A stretch of DNA of 62,763 bases from Aquimonas sp. (GCA_022241605.1 JAKOMQ010000022.1:1-62763); one strand, 5' to 3'. Shown: positions 47,414-56,975, numbered from the stretch's first letter. The notes: a model not told the origin generated them from the letters alone. Numbers and translations: made by a program.

Positions 47414-48229
47414 CTCTGCCGACACGGCCGCGTACAGCGCCTTGCGCGGGGCGCCTGAGAGCTCCGCGGCGAGCTTGGCCGCTTTCGAGGCCGGCAGGTG
47501 CTCGCGCAGCACGGCGAAAATGCGCTGGCCCTCGCGCAGCGCGGCGTCCGCATCGGCGGGAGCGCCTTCGATCATCAGCACGAACTCGCCGCGCTGCTGG
47601 TTGGGGTCGGCGCGCAGCGTGGCCACCAGCTGCGGCAGGCTGCCGTCGAGCACGGTCTCGAACAGTTTGGTCAGCTCACGCGCGATCACCGCGCGGCGTG
47701 CATCGCCGAACACCGCGGCGGCGTCCTCCAGGCACTCCAGGATGCGGTGGCTGGACTCGTAGAACACCAGCGTGCGCGGCTCGCCCAGCAGGCCCTGCAG
47801 GCGCTCACGGCGCGCGCCGGACTTGGCCGGCAGGAAGCCCTCGAAGGCGAAGCGATCCGACGGCAACCCCGCCACCGACAGCGCGGCGATCGCAGCGCAG
47901 GGCCCGGGCACCGGGCTGACCTTGAGCCCGGCCGCGCGCGCCGCCTGCACCAGCCGAAAGCCCGGATCGCTGATCAGCGGGGTGCCGGCGTCTGACACCA
48001 GCGCCACCGACTCGCCTGCCCGCAGCCGCGCCAGCACCGTCTCCACCTGCGCCGATTCGTTGTGCTCGTGCAGGGCCAGCATCGGCCGCTTGAGGCCCTT
48101 GGCCGCCAGCAGCTGCTGGGTGTGGCGGGTGTCCTCGGCGCAGACCAGGTCGGCCTCCGCCAGGCACTGCAGGGCCCGCGGCGAGAGATCGTCGAGGTTG
48201 CCGATGGGGGTGGCGATGACGTGGAGAAT
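47411..48229 (-). CDS. rsmI: 16S rRNA 2'-O-methyltransferase RsmI
   Basis: A tetrapyrrole-methylase-fold enzyme that 2'-O-methylates C1402 of 16S rRNA. Visible motifs are HVIATPIGNLDDLSPRAL, CAEDTRHTQQLL, ALVSDAGTPLISDPGF, PGPCAAIAALSVAG and RELTKLFET. The start is unusual: the family begins a few residues before the VATPIGN motif, yet no ATG, GTG or TTG exists there in frame. An ATT at 48227-48229 has TAGGTG five bases before it and is used here (272 residues). The alternative is a TTG at 48355, adding 42 non-conserved residues. Divergent from lpoA, the usual neighbour. Confidence 0.88.
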   Translation of the reverse strand: MLHVIATPIGNLDDLSPRALQCLAEADLVCAEDTRHTQQLLAAKGLKRPMLALHEHNESAQVETVLARLRAGESVALVSDAGTPLISDPGFRLVQAARAAGLKVSPVPGPCAAIAALSVAGLPSDRFAFEGFLPAKSGARRERLQGLLGEPRTLVFYESSHRILECLEDAAAVFGDARRAVIARELTKLFETVLDGSLPQLVATLRADPNQQRGEFVLMIEGAPADADAALREGQRIFAVLREHLPASKAAKLAAELSGAPRKALYAAVSAE

Positions 48230-48442
48230 GAGGGCACCTATCGAAGCAGGATGCGGGGTTCGCGGAGGCGGACCGGCCGGGACGCACCGTCGCTGCGGTT
48301 GCAGCGGGGTCCAGAAGGGGCGGCCGATGCTCCCACCCCCACGGCAGCGCCGCAAGCACGATCAGGCCGCTCGCGCGCTGCCCGGCTACACTCCCCAACC
48401 CCGGCCTGCTCCTCCGTGCAGGCCTCCGCCCCAGGCACGCCC

Positions 48443-50239
48443 ATGATCCGTTTTCGCTCCCTCGCCCTCGCCCTGCTCACCACGCTGACCCTGGTCGCCT
48501 GCGACAGCACCCCGACCCGCTCCGGCGGCGGCGAGGCGCTGACGGCGGAGCGGCTGTATGCCGACGGTGATTTCCCTGCGGCCGCGCAGGCCTTCGTGGA
48601 TGCCGCGTCGCGCTCGCGCAGCCAGCGCGACGCGCTGACTCTGCGCGCCGCCGAGGCCTGGCGCGAAGACGGGCGGATCGAGCGTGCGGCGCCGCTGCTG
48701 GGCCAGATCGACAGCCGCAGGCTGGGCCCGGACGAGGCCCTGCGGCTCGACCTGCTGCGGGCCGAGCTGGCGCTGGTCGAGAACCGCCCCGCCGATGCGC
48801 TGGCGCTGCTGGCGCGGCCGGCGGATCGGGTGCCACCGGCGCTGCGTGATCGCCTGCTGTTCCTGCGCGCGCAGGCGCACGCCGGTGTCGATCGCCCGTT
48901 TGAAGCCGCGCGCGACCGCGCGGCGCTGGGCAGCCTGCTGCCGGCAGCCGAGCAGGCCGAGAATGACGCCGCGATCCGCTCCCTGCTGGGCCAGCTTTCA
49001 CCTGCCGAGCTGCAGCGCGCAGCTGCCGTGCTGAGCCGCGAGGAAGCGCTGTATCCGGTGGTGGCGGCCGAGCTTTCGGCGCTGGGCCTGGCCATGCCCA
49101 GCGGCCTCAGCGGCGGCGTGCTCGACCGCGGCGGCCAGCGCGCGCAACGCGTCGCCCTGCTGCTGCCGCGCAGCGGCACCTTTGCCGCAGCCGGCGAGGC
49201 CGTGCGCGACGGTTTCTTGAGCGGCTACTTCGCCGACCCCGGCGAGCGCCCGGAGCTCACCTTCTACGATGCCGGCGACAGCGTCGAGACCGCGCTGGCG
49301 GCCTACCGCGCGGCGGCAGCCGATGGCGCCCAGCGCGTGGTCGGCCCGCTCTCGCGCGAGGCGGTGGCAGCGCTTTTCGAGCAGGGCGCCCTGCGGGTGC
49401 CGGTGCTGGCGCTCAATCGCGGCACCAGCACGCCGCCTCCCGGCAGCCAGAGCTTCGCGCTGAGCCCGGAGGACGAGGGCATCGAGGCCGCACGGCGGAT
49501 GCTGGCGCTGGGCTATCGCCGGCTGATGCTGGCCGCCGGCACCGACGAGCATTCGCGGCGCGTGCTGGCGGCGCTGGTGCCTGCCTACACCCGCGGCGGC
49601 GGCCAGATCGTGGCCGAGATGAACCTCTCCGGCGCCGGCCCGGACTACTCCAACCAGATCCGCGCGGCGATCCGCGCCGCCGGCTCCCGCTCGGCCGCGG
49701 AAGCGCCCGCCACGGCCGGTCAGCGCGAGTCGCGGCGCGACACCAGCGTGTATGTGGAAGTGGATGCGATCTACATCGCGGTGCGCTACGAGCAGGCGCG
49801 CCTGCTGGTGCCGCAGCTGCGCGCGGCCGGCATCTTCGACCGCCCGCTGCTGGCCAGCTCGCAGATCCGCCCGCCCGAGTCTGCGGCGCGGCCGGACCGC
49901 GACTTCGACGGCATCGAATTCACCGAGTTGCCCTGGCTGCTGGGCGCCATGCCGCCCACCCCGGGCCTGCCTTCCGCACAGGACAGCCGCCGCCTGGCCA
50001 GCTCGCAGGGGCAATCGGCGCGCCTGTTCGCGTTCGGCATCGATGCCTACCGCGTGCTGGCCGCGCTGCCCGCGCTGAGCCGACTGCCGGGCACCGCCAT
50101 CGACGGCGCCAGCGGCACGCTGCGGCTTGATGACTTTGGCCAGGTCCTGCGGGCGCCGGCCTGGGGCCGCTTCGCCGGCGCGCGGGTGCAGCCGGTGGAC
50201 GGCTTCGAGGGCGGTTTCGGTGACGGCGCCCTCGACTGA
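48443..50239 (+). CDS. lpoA: Penicillin-binding protein activator LpoA
   Basis: A 598-residue lipoprotein with lipobox LVAC (C20), an N-terminal TPR-like domain (about 35-240: LYADGDFPAAAQAFVDAASRS) and a C-terminal periplasmic-binding-protein-like domain (about 250-590: RVALLLPRSGTFAAAGEAVR, VVGPLSREAVAALFEQ). LpoA reaches from the outer membrane through murein to stimulate PBP1A. Residue +2 after the lipidated cysteine is aspartate, which in enterobacteria keeps lipoproteins in the inner membrane, so either sorting differs here or this protein is placed differently. The rsmI-lpoA-yraN order is classical. Confidence 0.9.
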   Translation: MIRFRSLALALLTTLTLVACDSTPTRSGGGEALTAERLYADGDFPAAAQAFVDAASRSRSQRDALTLRAAEAWREDGRIERAAPLLGQIDSRRLGPDEALRLDLLRAELALVENRPADALALLARPADRVPPALRDRLLFLRAQAHAGVDRPFEAARDRAALGSLLPAAEQAENDAAIRSLLGQLSPAELQRAAAVLSREEALYPVVAAELSALGLAMPSGLSGGVLDRGGQRAQRVALLLPRSGTFAAAGEAVRDGFLSGYFADPGERPELTFYDAGDSVETALAAYRAAAADGAQRVVGPLSREAVAALFEQGALRVPVLALNRGTSTPPPGSQSFALSPEDEGIEAARRMLALGYRRLMLAAGTDEHSRRVLAALVPAYTRGGGQIVAEMNLSGAGPDYSNQIRAAIRAAGSRSAAEAPATAGQRESRRDTSVYVEVDAIYIAVRYEQARLLVPQLRAAGIFDRPLLASSQIRPPESAARPDRDFDGIEFTELPWLLGAMPPTPGLPSAQDSRRLASSQGQSARLFAFGIDAYRVLAALPALSRLPGTAIDGASGTLRLDDFGQVLRAPAWGRFAGARVQPVDGFEGGFGDGALD

Positions 50240-50576
50240 GGGCCAGCGCCGCGAAGCGCAGGCCCTGGCCCATCTGCAGGCCGCCGGCCTGCGCCTGCGT
50301 GCGTCCAACGTGCGCTATCGCTTTGGCGAACTCGACCTGGTGATGGACGACGGCGCCGAGCTGGTGTTCGTAGAGGTGCGCTACCGCCGCAGCAGCCGCC
50401 TCGGCGGCGCCGCCGGCTCGGTCGGCCCGGCCAAGCAGCAGCGGCTGTGGCGGGCGGCCCAGACCTACCTCGACAGCCAGCCCGGGCTGTCCCAGCGGCC
50501 CTGCCGCTTCGACGTGGTGGCGATCGAGGGCGACGGCCGGATCGACTGGATCCGCGACGCCATCCGCGATCTCTGA
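50220..50576 (+). CDS. yraN: UPF0102 family protein YraN
   Basis: A 118-residue endonuclease-fold protein with GQRREAQALAHLQAAGLRL, GELDLVMDDGAELVFVEVRY and the final FDVVAIEG, the standard YraN/UPF0102 pattern related to Holliday-junction resolvases; biochemical function is unsettled. The start is taken at the GTG 50220-50222, which lies inside the lpoA 3' end and overlaps it by 20 bases; a further upstream ATG is possible but gives a non-conserved extension. Confidence 0.9.
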   Translation: MTAPSTEGQRREAQALAHLQAAGLRLRASNVRYRFGELDLVMDDGAELVFVEVRYRRSSRLGGAAGSVGPAKQQRLWRAAQTYLDSQPGLSQRPCRFDVVAIEGDGRIDWIRDAIRDL

Positions 50577-50684
50577 AGGCAGGATCGATACCGCCGCGCG
50601 CGGCCCAAGACGCCTTGCGCCTTGCCGCGGCCGAAGTCCGTCGCGCATCATCGCGGCCCCGAACCGCGAGCCGGCTACCTGCCC

Positions 50685-51608
50685 ATGAGCACACCCAACT
50701 ATCCCGAGCACATCTGGCACAACGGCCAGATCAAGCCCTGGCGCGACGCCACCACCCACGTGATGGCACATGCCGTGCACTACGGCTCCTCGGTGTTCGA
50801 GGGCATCCGCAGCTACGAGACCCCCAACGGCCCGGCGATCTTCCGCCTCACCGACCACCTGGTGCGGCTGTTCCACTCGGCCAAGATCCATGACATCCCG
50901 ATGCCCTACGACGTGGCGGAGCTGGCAACAGCCTGCCGCGAGGTGCTCAAGCGCAACGGCCTCGGCCGCGGCTATCTGCGCCCGGTGGCCTTCCGCGGCC
51001 TTGGCGGCTTCGGCCTGTCGGCCGACTGCCCCACCGATGTCGCGGTGGCGGCCTGGGACATGGGCGCCTACCTCGGCGCCGACGTGCTGGAGCGCGGCAT
51101 CGACGCCTGCGTATCGAGCTGGCAGCGGATGGCGCCCAACACCATCCCCACCGGCGCCAAGGCCGGCGGCAACTACCTGTCCGGCCAGCTGATCGCCCGC
51201 GAGGCGCGGCGGCTGGGCTTTGGCGAGGGCATCGCGCTGGCCTCCACCGGCCTGCTCAGCGAGGGCGCCGGCGAGAACCTGTTCCTGGTGTTTGACGGCG
51301 TGCTGCACACCACCCCCGCCTCGGCCGCGATTCTGAACGGCATCACCCGCAACAGCCTGATGCGGCTGGCCCGCGACCACGGCATCGAGGTGGTGGAGCG
51401 CGACATGCCGCGTGAGTATCTCTACCTCTGCGACGAGCTGTTCATGTGCGGCACCGCCGCCGAGATCACCCCGATCCGCAGCGTGGACGCCAAGCCGGTC
51501 GGCAGCGGCCAGCCCGGCCCGCTCACCCGCCGTATCCAGGAGCTGTTCTTCGGCCTGTTCGACGGCCGCACGCCGGACCGCCACGGCTGGCTGGAACCCG
51601 TGGGCTGA
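50685..51608 (+). CDS. ilvE: Branched-chain amino acid aminotransferase
   Basis: A 307-residue fold-type IV PLP enzyme with VHYGSSVFEGIRSYET near the start, the PLP lysine K159 in PTGAKAGGNYLSGQ, and LSEGAGENLFLVF plus CGTAAEITPIRSVD. It transfers the amino group from glutamate to the keto acids of valine, leucine and isoleucine. Length and motifs match class I IlvE. The ATG at 50685 is the family start. No ilv biosynthesis genes are adjacent. A palindromic repeat begins right at its stop codon. Confidence 0.95.
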   Translation: MSTPNYPEHIWHNGQIKPWRDATTHVMAHAVHYGSSVFEGIRSYETPNGPAIFRLTDHLVRLFHSAKIHDIPMPYDVAELATACREVLKRNGLGRGYLRPVAFRGLGGFGLSADCPTDVAVAAWDMGAYLGADVLERGIDACVSSWQRMAPNTIPTGAKAGGNYLSGQLIAREARRLGFGEGIALASTGLLSEGAGENLFLVFDGVLHTTPASAAILNGITRNSLMRLARDHGIEVVERDMPREYLYLCDELFMCGTAAEITPIRSVDAKPVGSGQPGPLTRRIQELFFGLFDGRTPDRHGWLEPVG

Positions 51609-51690
51609 GAGCATGTGAAAAACCCTCCGCCTGCTGCGGCCGCCGCTGGGCGCCCGTGGCGGCGGCATCTGGGTTCTTTCGCACGCTCTG
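51607..51690. repeat. Post-stop palindromic repeat, complete copy
   Basis: Left arm AGAGCATGTGAAAAACCC (51608-51625) and right arm GGGTTCTTTCGCACGCTCT (51671-51689) are imperfect inverted copies. Between them TGCGGCCGCCGCTGGGCGCC can pair with GGCGGCGGC-like sequence. The unit begins in the last bases of the ilvE stop codon. Confidence 0.8.
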
Positions 51691-51754
51691 AGGCGCCGCC
51701 CCTGGCGGCGGGGCGCACTGGAAAGCCGCAGGCAGGCAGCGGTGCGGGACTTGC

Positions 51755-54700
51755 ATGCCTGCCGAGTCGCCCGCCGCCCAGCCCCCCTTGGCCTTGAACC
51801 TGCGCTGCCCCTTCGCTGCTGCTGCCCGCACTGCCTCGCCGGCGGTTCGCGCGCTTTTGCTGCTCGCAGCGCTGTGGCTGGCGGCGATACCGGCGGGAGC
51901 AGCATCCGAATCGGCGCTGCCGCTGTCCCAGCTCCACTACGAAACCTGGAGCACCCGCGACGGCCTGCCGCACAACACCATCAACGCCATTGCCCAGAGT
52001 CCGGACGGCTATCTCTGGCTGGCGACCTGGGAAGGCCTGGTTCGCTTCAGCGGCCGCAGCTTCCGTAACTTCGACCGCGGCTCAGGCACGGGGCTACCGG
52101 ACTCCGGGGTACGCGCGCTGCTTGTCGATCCGCAGGGGCGGCTGCTGGCGGCCGGCTCGCGCGGCGGCGTGGTGCAGATGGAGCAGGGCCGCTGGCAGTC
52201 GCTGCCGGCCGCGCCCGCGATCGTCGCCAGCCTGCTGCGTGACCGCAGCGGCCAGCTATGGGCCGGCACCGAGGGCTCGGGCCTGATGCTGCAGGAGACC
52301 GATGGCGAGGTGCGCTACTTCAGCGCAGACCGCGAAGCCGGAGGCGGCAGCGTGTATGCCCTGGCCGAAGACGGCGCCGGCCGAATCTGGGTCGGCAGCT
52401 CGCGCGGACTGAAGCGGGTGGAGGGCGACCTGCTGGTATCGGCGCACGACCCCGAAGACCGCCTCGGCCAGCGCCGCAGCATGGCACTGCTGGTGGAGCG
52501 CGACGGCCATCTGCTGGTCGGCACCGAGCGCGGCCTGTTCCGCAGCAACCTGCCGCTGGACGGCGTCGCCGACCCCGACCTGCGCTTCCACGAGTACGAG
52601 CCGGGCCTGGCCGGACAGAACGTCACCGCCCTGCTGCGCGACCATCGCGGCCACCTGTGGGTGGGCACAGTCGCGTCCGGGCTGTATCGAATCAGCGCGC
52701 GCGGGCTGGAGCACTACGGCCAGGAGGACGGACTTCCGAACAGCCGCATCCTGGCCCTGTTCGAAGACCGCGAGCACAGCCTGTGGATCGGCACCAACGG
52801 TGGCCTGGTGCGGATGGCCGAAGCCCCGTTTTCCAGCCTGACCCGCCGCCGCGGACTGTCCGACAACTTCGTTCGCAGCGTGCTGCCCCTGCGCGATGGA
52901 CGGCTGGCTGTCGGCACCGCGCGCGGCCTTAACTTCGTCGAGGGCGAGCGGGTGCTGCCGCCAGCGCCGGACAGCGCCCTGGCGGCGCTGTCGGTGCTCA
53001 GCCTGGCCGAGGGGCGCGAGGGGCTATGGGTGGGCACCTACACCGACGGCGCCCTGCGCGTGTCCAACGGCCGCATCGAGGAACAAATCGACAGTCGCCA
53101 GGGCTTGCCCTCCAATGAGGTGCGCGCCCTACTGGAATCTGCCGACGGACGTCTCTGGGTCGGCACGACGCAGGGGCTGTTCGAGCGCGGCGCCGCGGGC
53201 ACCCGCAGCTGGCGGATGCCCGAGGGCCTGCCCAATGACTACGTGATCAGCCTGTTCATGGACAGCCGCGGCGCGCTCCACGTCGGCACCGGCAACGGCG
53301 TGGCGACCCTGGAGGACGGCCAGATGCGGGCGCTTGCGCTGGCGCAGGCCAACGGCGCCCAGGCGGTGTTCCAGATCTTCGAGGAGCCCGAGCTCGACCT
53401 GCTGTGGTTCGTCACCGACCGCGGCCTGGTGAGGCTTCGCCGCAGCGACGGCAGCCTCACGGTGGTCGGCATGGACGCCGGGCTGCCCTTCGACAAGTTT
53501 TTCCATGCCGTTGACGATGGCCTTGGCGGCCTCTGGCTCACCGGCAACCGCGGCGTCCTGCGGATCGAGCGCAGCGCCCTGCACGCGGTGGCCGATGGGC
53601 TGGCATCGCGGCTGGAATATGAGCACTTCACCGAATCCGACGGCATGGCAAGCGCCCAGAGCAACGGCGGCTCCAGCCCCGCCGCGGGCCGCAGCCGCGA
53701 TGGCCGGGTGTGGGTTGCGACCTCGCTGGGCCTGGCTACCGTGGACCCGGCTGAGCTGGCCCGCTTCGCCCAGCAGCCGCCGCCGGTGGTGATCGAGTCG
53801 GTGATGGCCGACGGCGCGGATCTCGCGCTCGCTCCAGCGGTGGTGATCCCCGCCGGTACCACCCGCATCGAAATCGGCTTCGTGGGCCTGACCCACGTGA
53901 TGCCGCAGCGGCTGCGCTATCGCTACCGGCTGGAGGGGCTCGACGCGGACTGGGTAGAGCGGACCGGCATCGACTCCGCCGTGTTTACCAATCTCCGGCC
54001 CGGCCGCCATGTCTTCTTGGCACAGGCGGCGCAGCCCGACGGGGTGTGGAGCCTGGAGGCAGCGCGCATGGTCCTGGACGTGGTGCCACAGCCGTGGCAG
54101 AGAATCGAGCTTCAGGTCTTGGCCGGGCTTGCGCTGATGATCCTGATCGGGGGCCTGCTGTCGATGCGGCTGCGACGACTGCGCGCCGGCGAGAGCCGCC
54201 TGCGGGAACTGGTCGATGAGCGCACCGCCCAGCTGCGCCAGCAGGCGGATCGGCTGCAGGCCGCGGATGCGGACAAGAATCGACTGATGGAGGCGCTGCG
54301 CGAACAGGCCGCCGCCTTCGAGCAGCAGGCGCGGGAAGACGCCCTGACCGGTCTCGCCAATCGCCGCGCCTTCGATGAGCTGCTGGCCTACGAGTTCACC
54401 CGCGCGGCACGCAACGACCAGCCACTGTGCGTGGCAATGATCGACATCGACCACTTCAAACGGATCAACGACGAGCATTCCCACGCAGTCGGCGATGAGG
54501 TGTTGCGACGGATGGCCCAACGCATGCGCAGCCTGTGCCGGGAGGTGGACACGCTGGCGCGCTGGGGCGGCGAGGAGTTCGCGCTGCTGCTGCCGGGCAC
54601 CCGTCTCTCGGATGCGCTGAACATCTGCGAGCGTGTCCGCCACGGCCTCGACAGCATGAACCTCGATGACGTGTTGCCGGGTATCAGCGTCAGCGTCAGC

Positions 54701-54811
54701 ATTGGCCTTGCCTCACACGAGGACCTGCCGGACCACGACCGCCTGCTCTCGCAGGCCGATGCTGCCCTGTATGCCGCCAAGCAGGCCGGGCGCAATCGCG
54801 TGGCCTGCTGA
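51755..54811 (+). CDS. Diguanylate cyclase with periplasmic Reg_prop propeller and Y_Y_Y domain
   Basis: A 1018-residue membrane sensor. The hydrophobic segment RALLLLAALWLAAIPAGAAS (about 32-51) is the signal. Two seven-bladed Reg_prop propellers follow (repeats such as GYLWLATWEGLVRF, GRIWVGSSRGLKR, HSLWIGTNGGLVRM; about 60-680), then a Y_Y_Y domain (about 685-775), one membrane helix (about 784-806), a coiled coil and a C-terminal GGDEF domain with RWGGEEFALLLPG at about 935. It makes cyclic di-GMP in response to a periplasmic signal. The GGEEF active site is intact. No EAL domain is present. Downstream lies a second diguanylate cyclase. Confidence 0.92.
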   Translation: MPAESPAAQPPLALNLRCPFAAAARTASPAVRALLLLAALWLAAIPAGAASESALPLSQLHYETWSTRDGLPHNTINAIAQSPDGYLWLATWEGLVRFSGRSFRNFDRGSGTGLPDSGVRALLVDPQGRLLAAGSRGGVVQMEQGRWQSLPAAPAIVASLLRDRSGQLWAGTEGSGLMLQETDGEVRYFSADREAGGGSVYALAEDGAGRIWVGSSRGLKRVEGDLLVSAHDPEDRLGQRRSMALLVERDGHLLVGTERGLFRSNLPLDGVADPDLRFHEYEPGLAGQNVTALLRDHRGHLWVGTVASGLYRISARGLEHYGQEDGLPNSRILALFEDREHSLWIGTNGGLVRMAEAPFSSLTRRRGLSDNFVRSVLPLRDGRLAVGTARGLNFVEGERVLPPAPDSALAALSVLSLAEGREGLWVGTYTDGALRVSNGRIEEQIDSRQGLPSNEVRALLESADGRLWVGTTQGLFERGAAGTRSWRMPEGLPNDYVISLFMDSRGALHVGTGNGVATLEDGQMRALALAQANGAQAVFQIFEEPELDLLWFVTDRGLVRLRRSDGSLTVVGMDAGLPFDKFFHAVDDGLGGLWLTGNRGVLRIERSALHAVADGLASRLEYEHFTESDGMASAQSNGGSSPAAGRSRDGRVWVATSLGLATVDPAELARFAQQPPPVVIESVMADGADLALAPAVVIPAGTTRIEIGFVGLTHVMPQRLRYRYRLEGLDADWVERTGIDSAVFTNLRPGRHVFLAQAAQPDGVWSLEAARMVLDVVPQPWQRIELQVLAGLALMILIGGLLSMRLRRLRAGESRLRELVDERTAQLRQQADRLQAADADKNRLMEALREQAAAFEQQAREDALTGLANRRAFDELLAYEFTRAARNDQPLCVAMIDIDHFKRINDEHSHAVGDEVLRRMAQRMRSLCREVDTLARWGGEEFALLLPGTRLSDALNICERVRHGLDSMNLDDVLPGISVSVSIGLASHEDLPDHDRLLSQADAALYAAKQAGRNRVAC

Positions 54812-54903
54812 GAGCATGTGAAAAACCATCCGCCTGCTGCGGCCGCCGCTGGACGCCCCTGGCGGCGGCGCGTTAAGGCAAATGGGTTCTTCCACACGCT
54901 CTG
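54811..54903. repeat. Post-stop palindromic repeat, complete copy
   Basis: AGAGCATGTGAAAAACCATC begins at the last base of the diguanylate cyclase stop codon. The right arm GGGTTCTTCCACACGCTCT ends at 54902. The unit matches 51607-51690 except for an extra stretch (CGTTAAGGCAAAT) near the right arm. Confidence 0.8.
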
Positions 54904-55136
54904 AGACCGCGCTGGCGCACCAGCGCGCCCCCTCGCCGGCAGGGCGCCAAACCGGCAGGATGTCCCGGCAAACCACCGCACCGCGCCAGCCGCGAGGCAA
55001 GCCGACGTGCGCATGGATCTTGCATTACTTTTCGAACCTTTCATCGACTGCCTCCGAGGCCCCCAGCCCCATGCAGCGGGGCAGGATTTCCTGGGAAACC
55101 CGGGCGCTTACGTTTCCGTTTCTTGAGAGCACTTGC

Positions 55137-56888
55137 ATGTGTCCGGAACCTCCCAAGCGTGAATCCCCAGCGCGCACGCCCGGCGGCGACGGGAGCGAGC
55201 GGCCGGCGCCCAGCGATATCGCACGCGAAACGCTCAAACAGCTGGCCAGCCGGCGGCTGGCCCCGACCCCTGAAAACTACCAGCGGGTCTATCAGCAAAT
55301 CTCCGGAAGCGGGGACGAGGGCTTTCCCGCCGAGGCACTGCGCAGCGTCGCGACTGCGCTGCCGCGCGGCACGCCGGGCACGTTGGCGCTGGTGCGCCAG
55401 TTCGACAAGGCCATCCAGCAAGGCAGTTGGGCCGCTGTACGACAGGCGCTGAGCGCCGGGCTGCAGGGCCTGGTGGAAGCCGAGCTGCCCTGGGCCGAAA
55501 CCCTGACCGATCTGGTCCGCGAGCTGGACCCCGAGCGCGCTGGCGACGAACGGGCGCGCCGCCAACACACCCTGATGGAAGAACTGTCGCTGCCGCACGA
55601 GGCCAGCGTGCTGCAGCGCCGGCTGGAAACTCTGGTGCGGGAGTGGCGGAAAACCGGCACCCGCGAGCGCAGCGCCTTCCATCGCGAGTCCGCCGCCGAG
55701 ACCTTCGCCGTGCTGCTCGCGCGCCTGCTCCAGCATGGCGTGCTGCCGCTGCTCGCCGATAACCCGCCGCTGGCGCAGGAGGCCCGCGCCCTGGCCGAAG
55801 CCGCCAGCAGCGGCCAGCTGCCGCCGCCCGAGGCCGCGCAGCGTCTGGAGCGCATCGCCAAGGCCATGGAGCTGAGCCTTCAGAGCCGCATCGCCGAGCG
55901 CGACGCCCTGCTTGAGCTGCTGCGTCTGGTCATCGACAACATCCGCCTGCTGGTGATGGACGACAGCTGGCTGCACGGCCAGATCGGCCTGATCTCCGAA
56001 GCGCTGGCCTCCGGGCTGGACCTGCGCGTGCTGGAGAAGGCCGCGCGACGCCTGCGCAAGGTCATCGAGAAACAGGGCCACCTGACCCGCCAGATTTCTG
56101 ACGCCCAGCAGCGCCTGAAAGCCATGCTCAGCGGCTTCATCGAGCGCCTGGGCGAACTGGCGGAGAGCACCGGCTCCTACCACGGCGTGCTGGAAACCTG
56201 CGCCGAGCGCATCCAGGCCGCCGGCAGCCTCGACGAGCTGGCCGACGTGGTGGCCGAGCTCATCCAGCACACCGAAGTCACCCGCGACACCGCCGCCCGC
56301 TCGGCCGCGCAGCTGAGCGAGCTCAAGCAGAAGGTGGAGTCCGCCAACCAGACCGTGCTGGTACTGCAGCGCGAGCTGGAGGAAACCACCGAGCTGGTGC
56401 GCCACGACCCGCTGACCGGCGCACTCAATCGCAAGGGCCTGGACGAAGCCCTGGAGCGCGAGATCGCGCGCATGCAGAAGCAGGGCTCACGCCTGTGCGT
56501 GGTGCTGCTGGACGTGGACAACTTCAAGGACATCAACGACACCCACGGCCACCTGGTCGGCGACGAGGTGCTGCGCCACATCACCCTGGTGCTGCGCGAC
56601 ACCCTGCGCGGCAACGACTCGGTGGTGCGCTACGGCGGCGAGGAATTCGTACTGCTGCTGCCCGGCATCGGCGTCGACGAAGCCCAGCAGGTCGTCGCCC
56701 GCCTGCAGCGCGAACTCACCCGACGCTTCTTCCTGGCCAACGCACAGAAACTGCTGCTCACCTTCAGCGCCGGCCTCACCACCTTCCGCTGGGGCGAACA
56801 CGCCGTGGACGTCATCGACCGCGCCGACAAGGCCATGTACGCGGCCAAACACGCCGGCAAGAACCGGGTGATGGTGGCGGAGGTTTGA
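55137..56888 (+). CDS. Cytoplasmic diguanylate cyclase with long helical N-terminal region
   Basis: A 583-residue soluble protein without membrane segments. Residues about 25-420 are helical (IARETLKQLASRRLAPTPEN, with several coiled coils up to TVLVLQRELEETTELVRHD). The C-terminal GGDEF domain runs from LTGALNRKGLDEAL to AMYAAKHAGKNRV, with the active site YGGEEFVLLLPG at about 498-509. An RxxD inhibitory site just before the GGEEF is not evident. The N-terminal part resembles that of DgcP-like cyclases, which localise to cell poles; that match is from memory. The ATG at 55137 is preferred, with GAGAG about 10 bases upstream. Confidence 0.87.
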   Translation: MCPEPPKRESPARTPGGDGSERPAPSDIARETLKQLASRRLAPTPENYQRVYQQISGSGDEGFPAEALRSVATALPRGTPGTLALVRQFDKAIQQGSWAAVRQALSAGLQGLVEAELPWAETLTDLVRELDPERAGDERARRQHTLMEELSLPHEASVLQRRLETLVREWRKTGTRERSAFHRESAAETFAVLLARLLQHGVLPLLADNPPLAQEARALAEAASSGQLPPPEAAQRLERIAKAMELSLQSRIAERDALLELLRLVIDNIRLLVMDDSWLHGQIGLISEALASGLDLRVLEKAARRLRKVIEKQGHLTRQISDAQQRLKAMLSGFIERLGELAESTGSYHGVLETCAERIQAAGSLDELADVVAELIQHTEVTRDTAARSAAQLSELKQKVESANQTVLVLQRELEETTELVRHDPLTGALNRKGLDEALEREIARMQKQGSRLCVVLLDVDNFKDINDTHGHLVGDEVLRHITLVLRDTLRGNDSVVRYGGEEFVLLLPGIGVDEAQQVVARLQRELTRRFFLANAQKLLLTFSAGLTTFRWGEHAVDVIDRADKAMYAAKHAGKNRVMVAEV

Positions 56889-56975
56889 GGGGCGCGGTTG
56901 GAGGCCGGATGCTGGCGCCAGCTCCCTAAGGGTCGACACCCGCCAAGCCCAAGCCCTGATAGCGCGGCTGCACGA

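Noticed and set aside
44725..47553. A 942-codon minus-strand frame
   Set aside because: Antisense to the cytochrome fusion gene, whose PKD, CxxCH and propeller motifs are unmistakable; the antisense product shows no family features.
49920..51905. A 661-codon minus-strand frame over lpoA, yraN and ilvE
   Set aside because: All three plus-strand genes are recognised families; the antisense frame is an artefact of GC-rich third positions.
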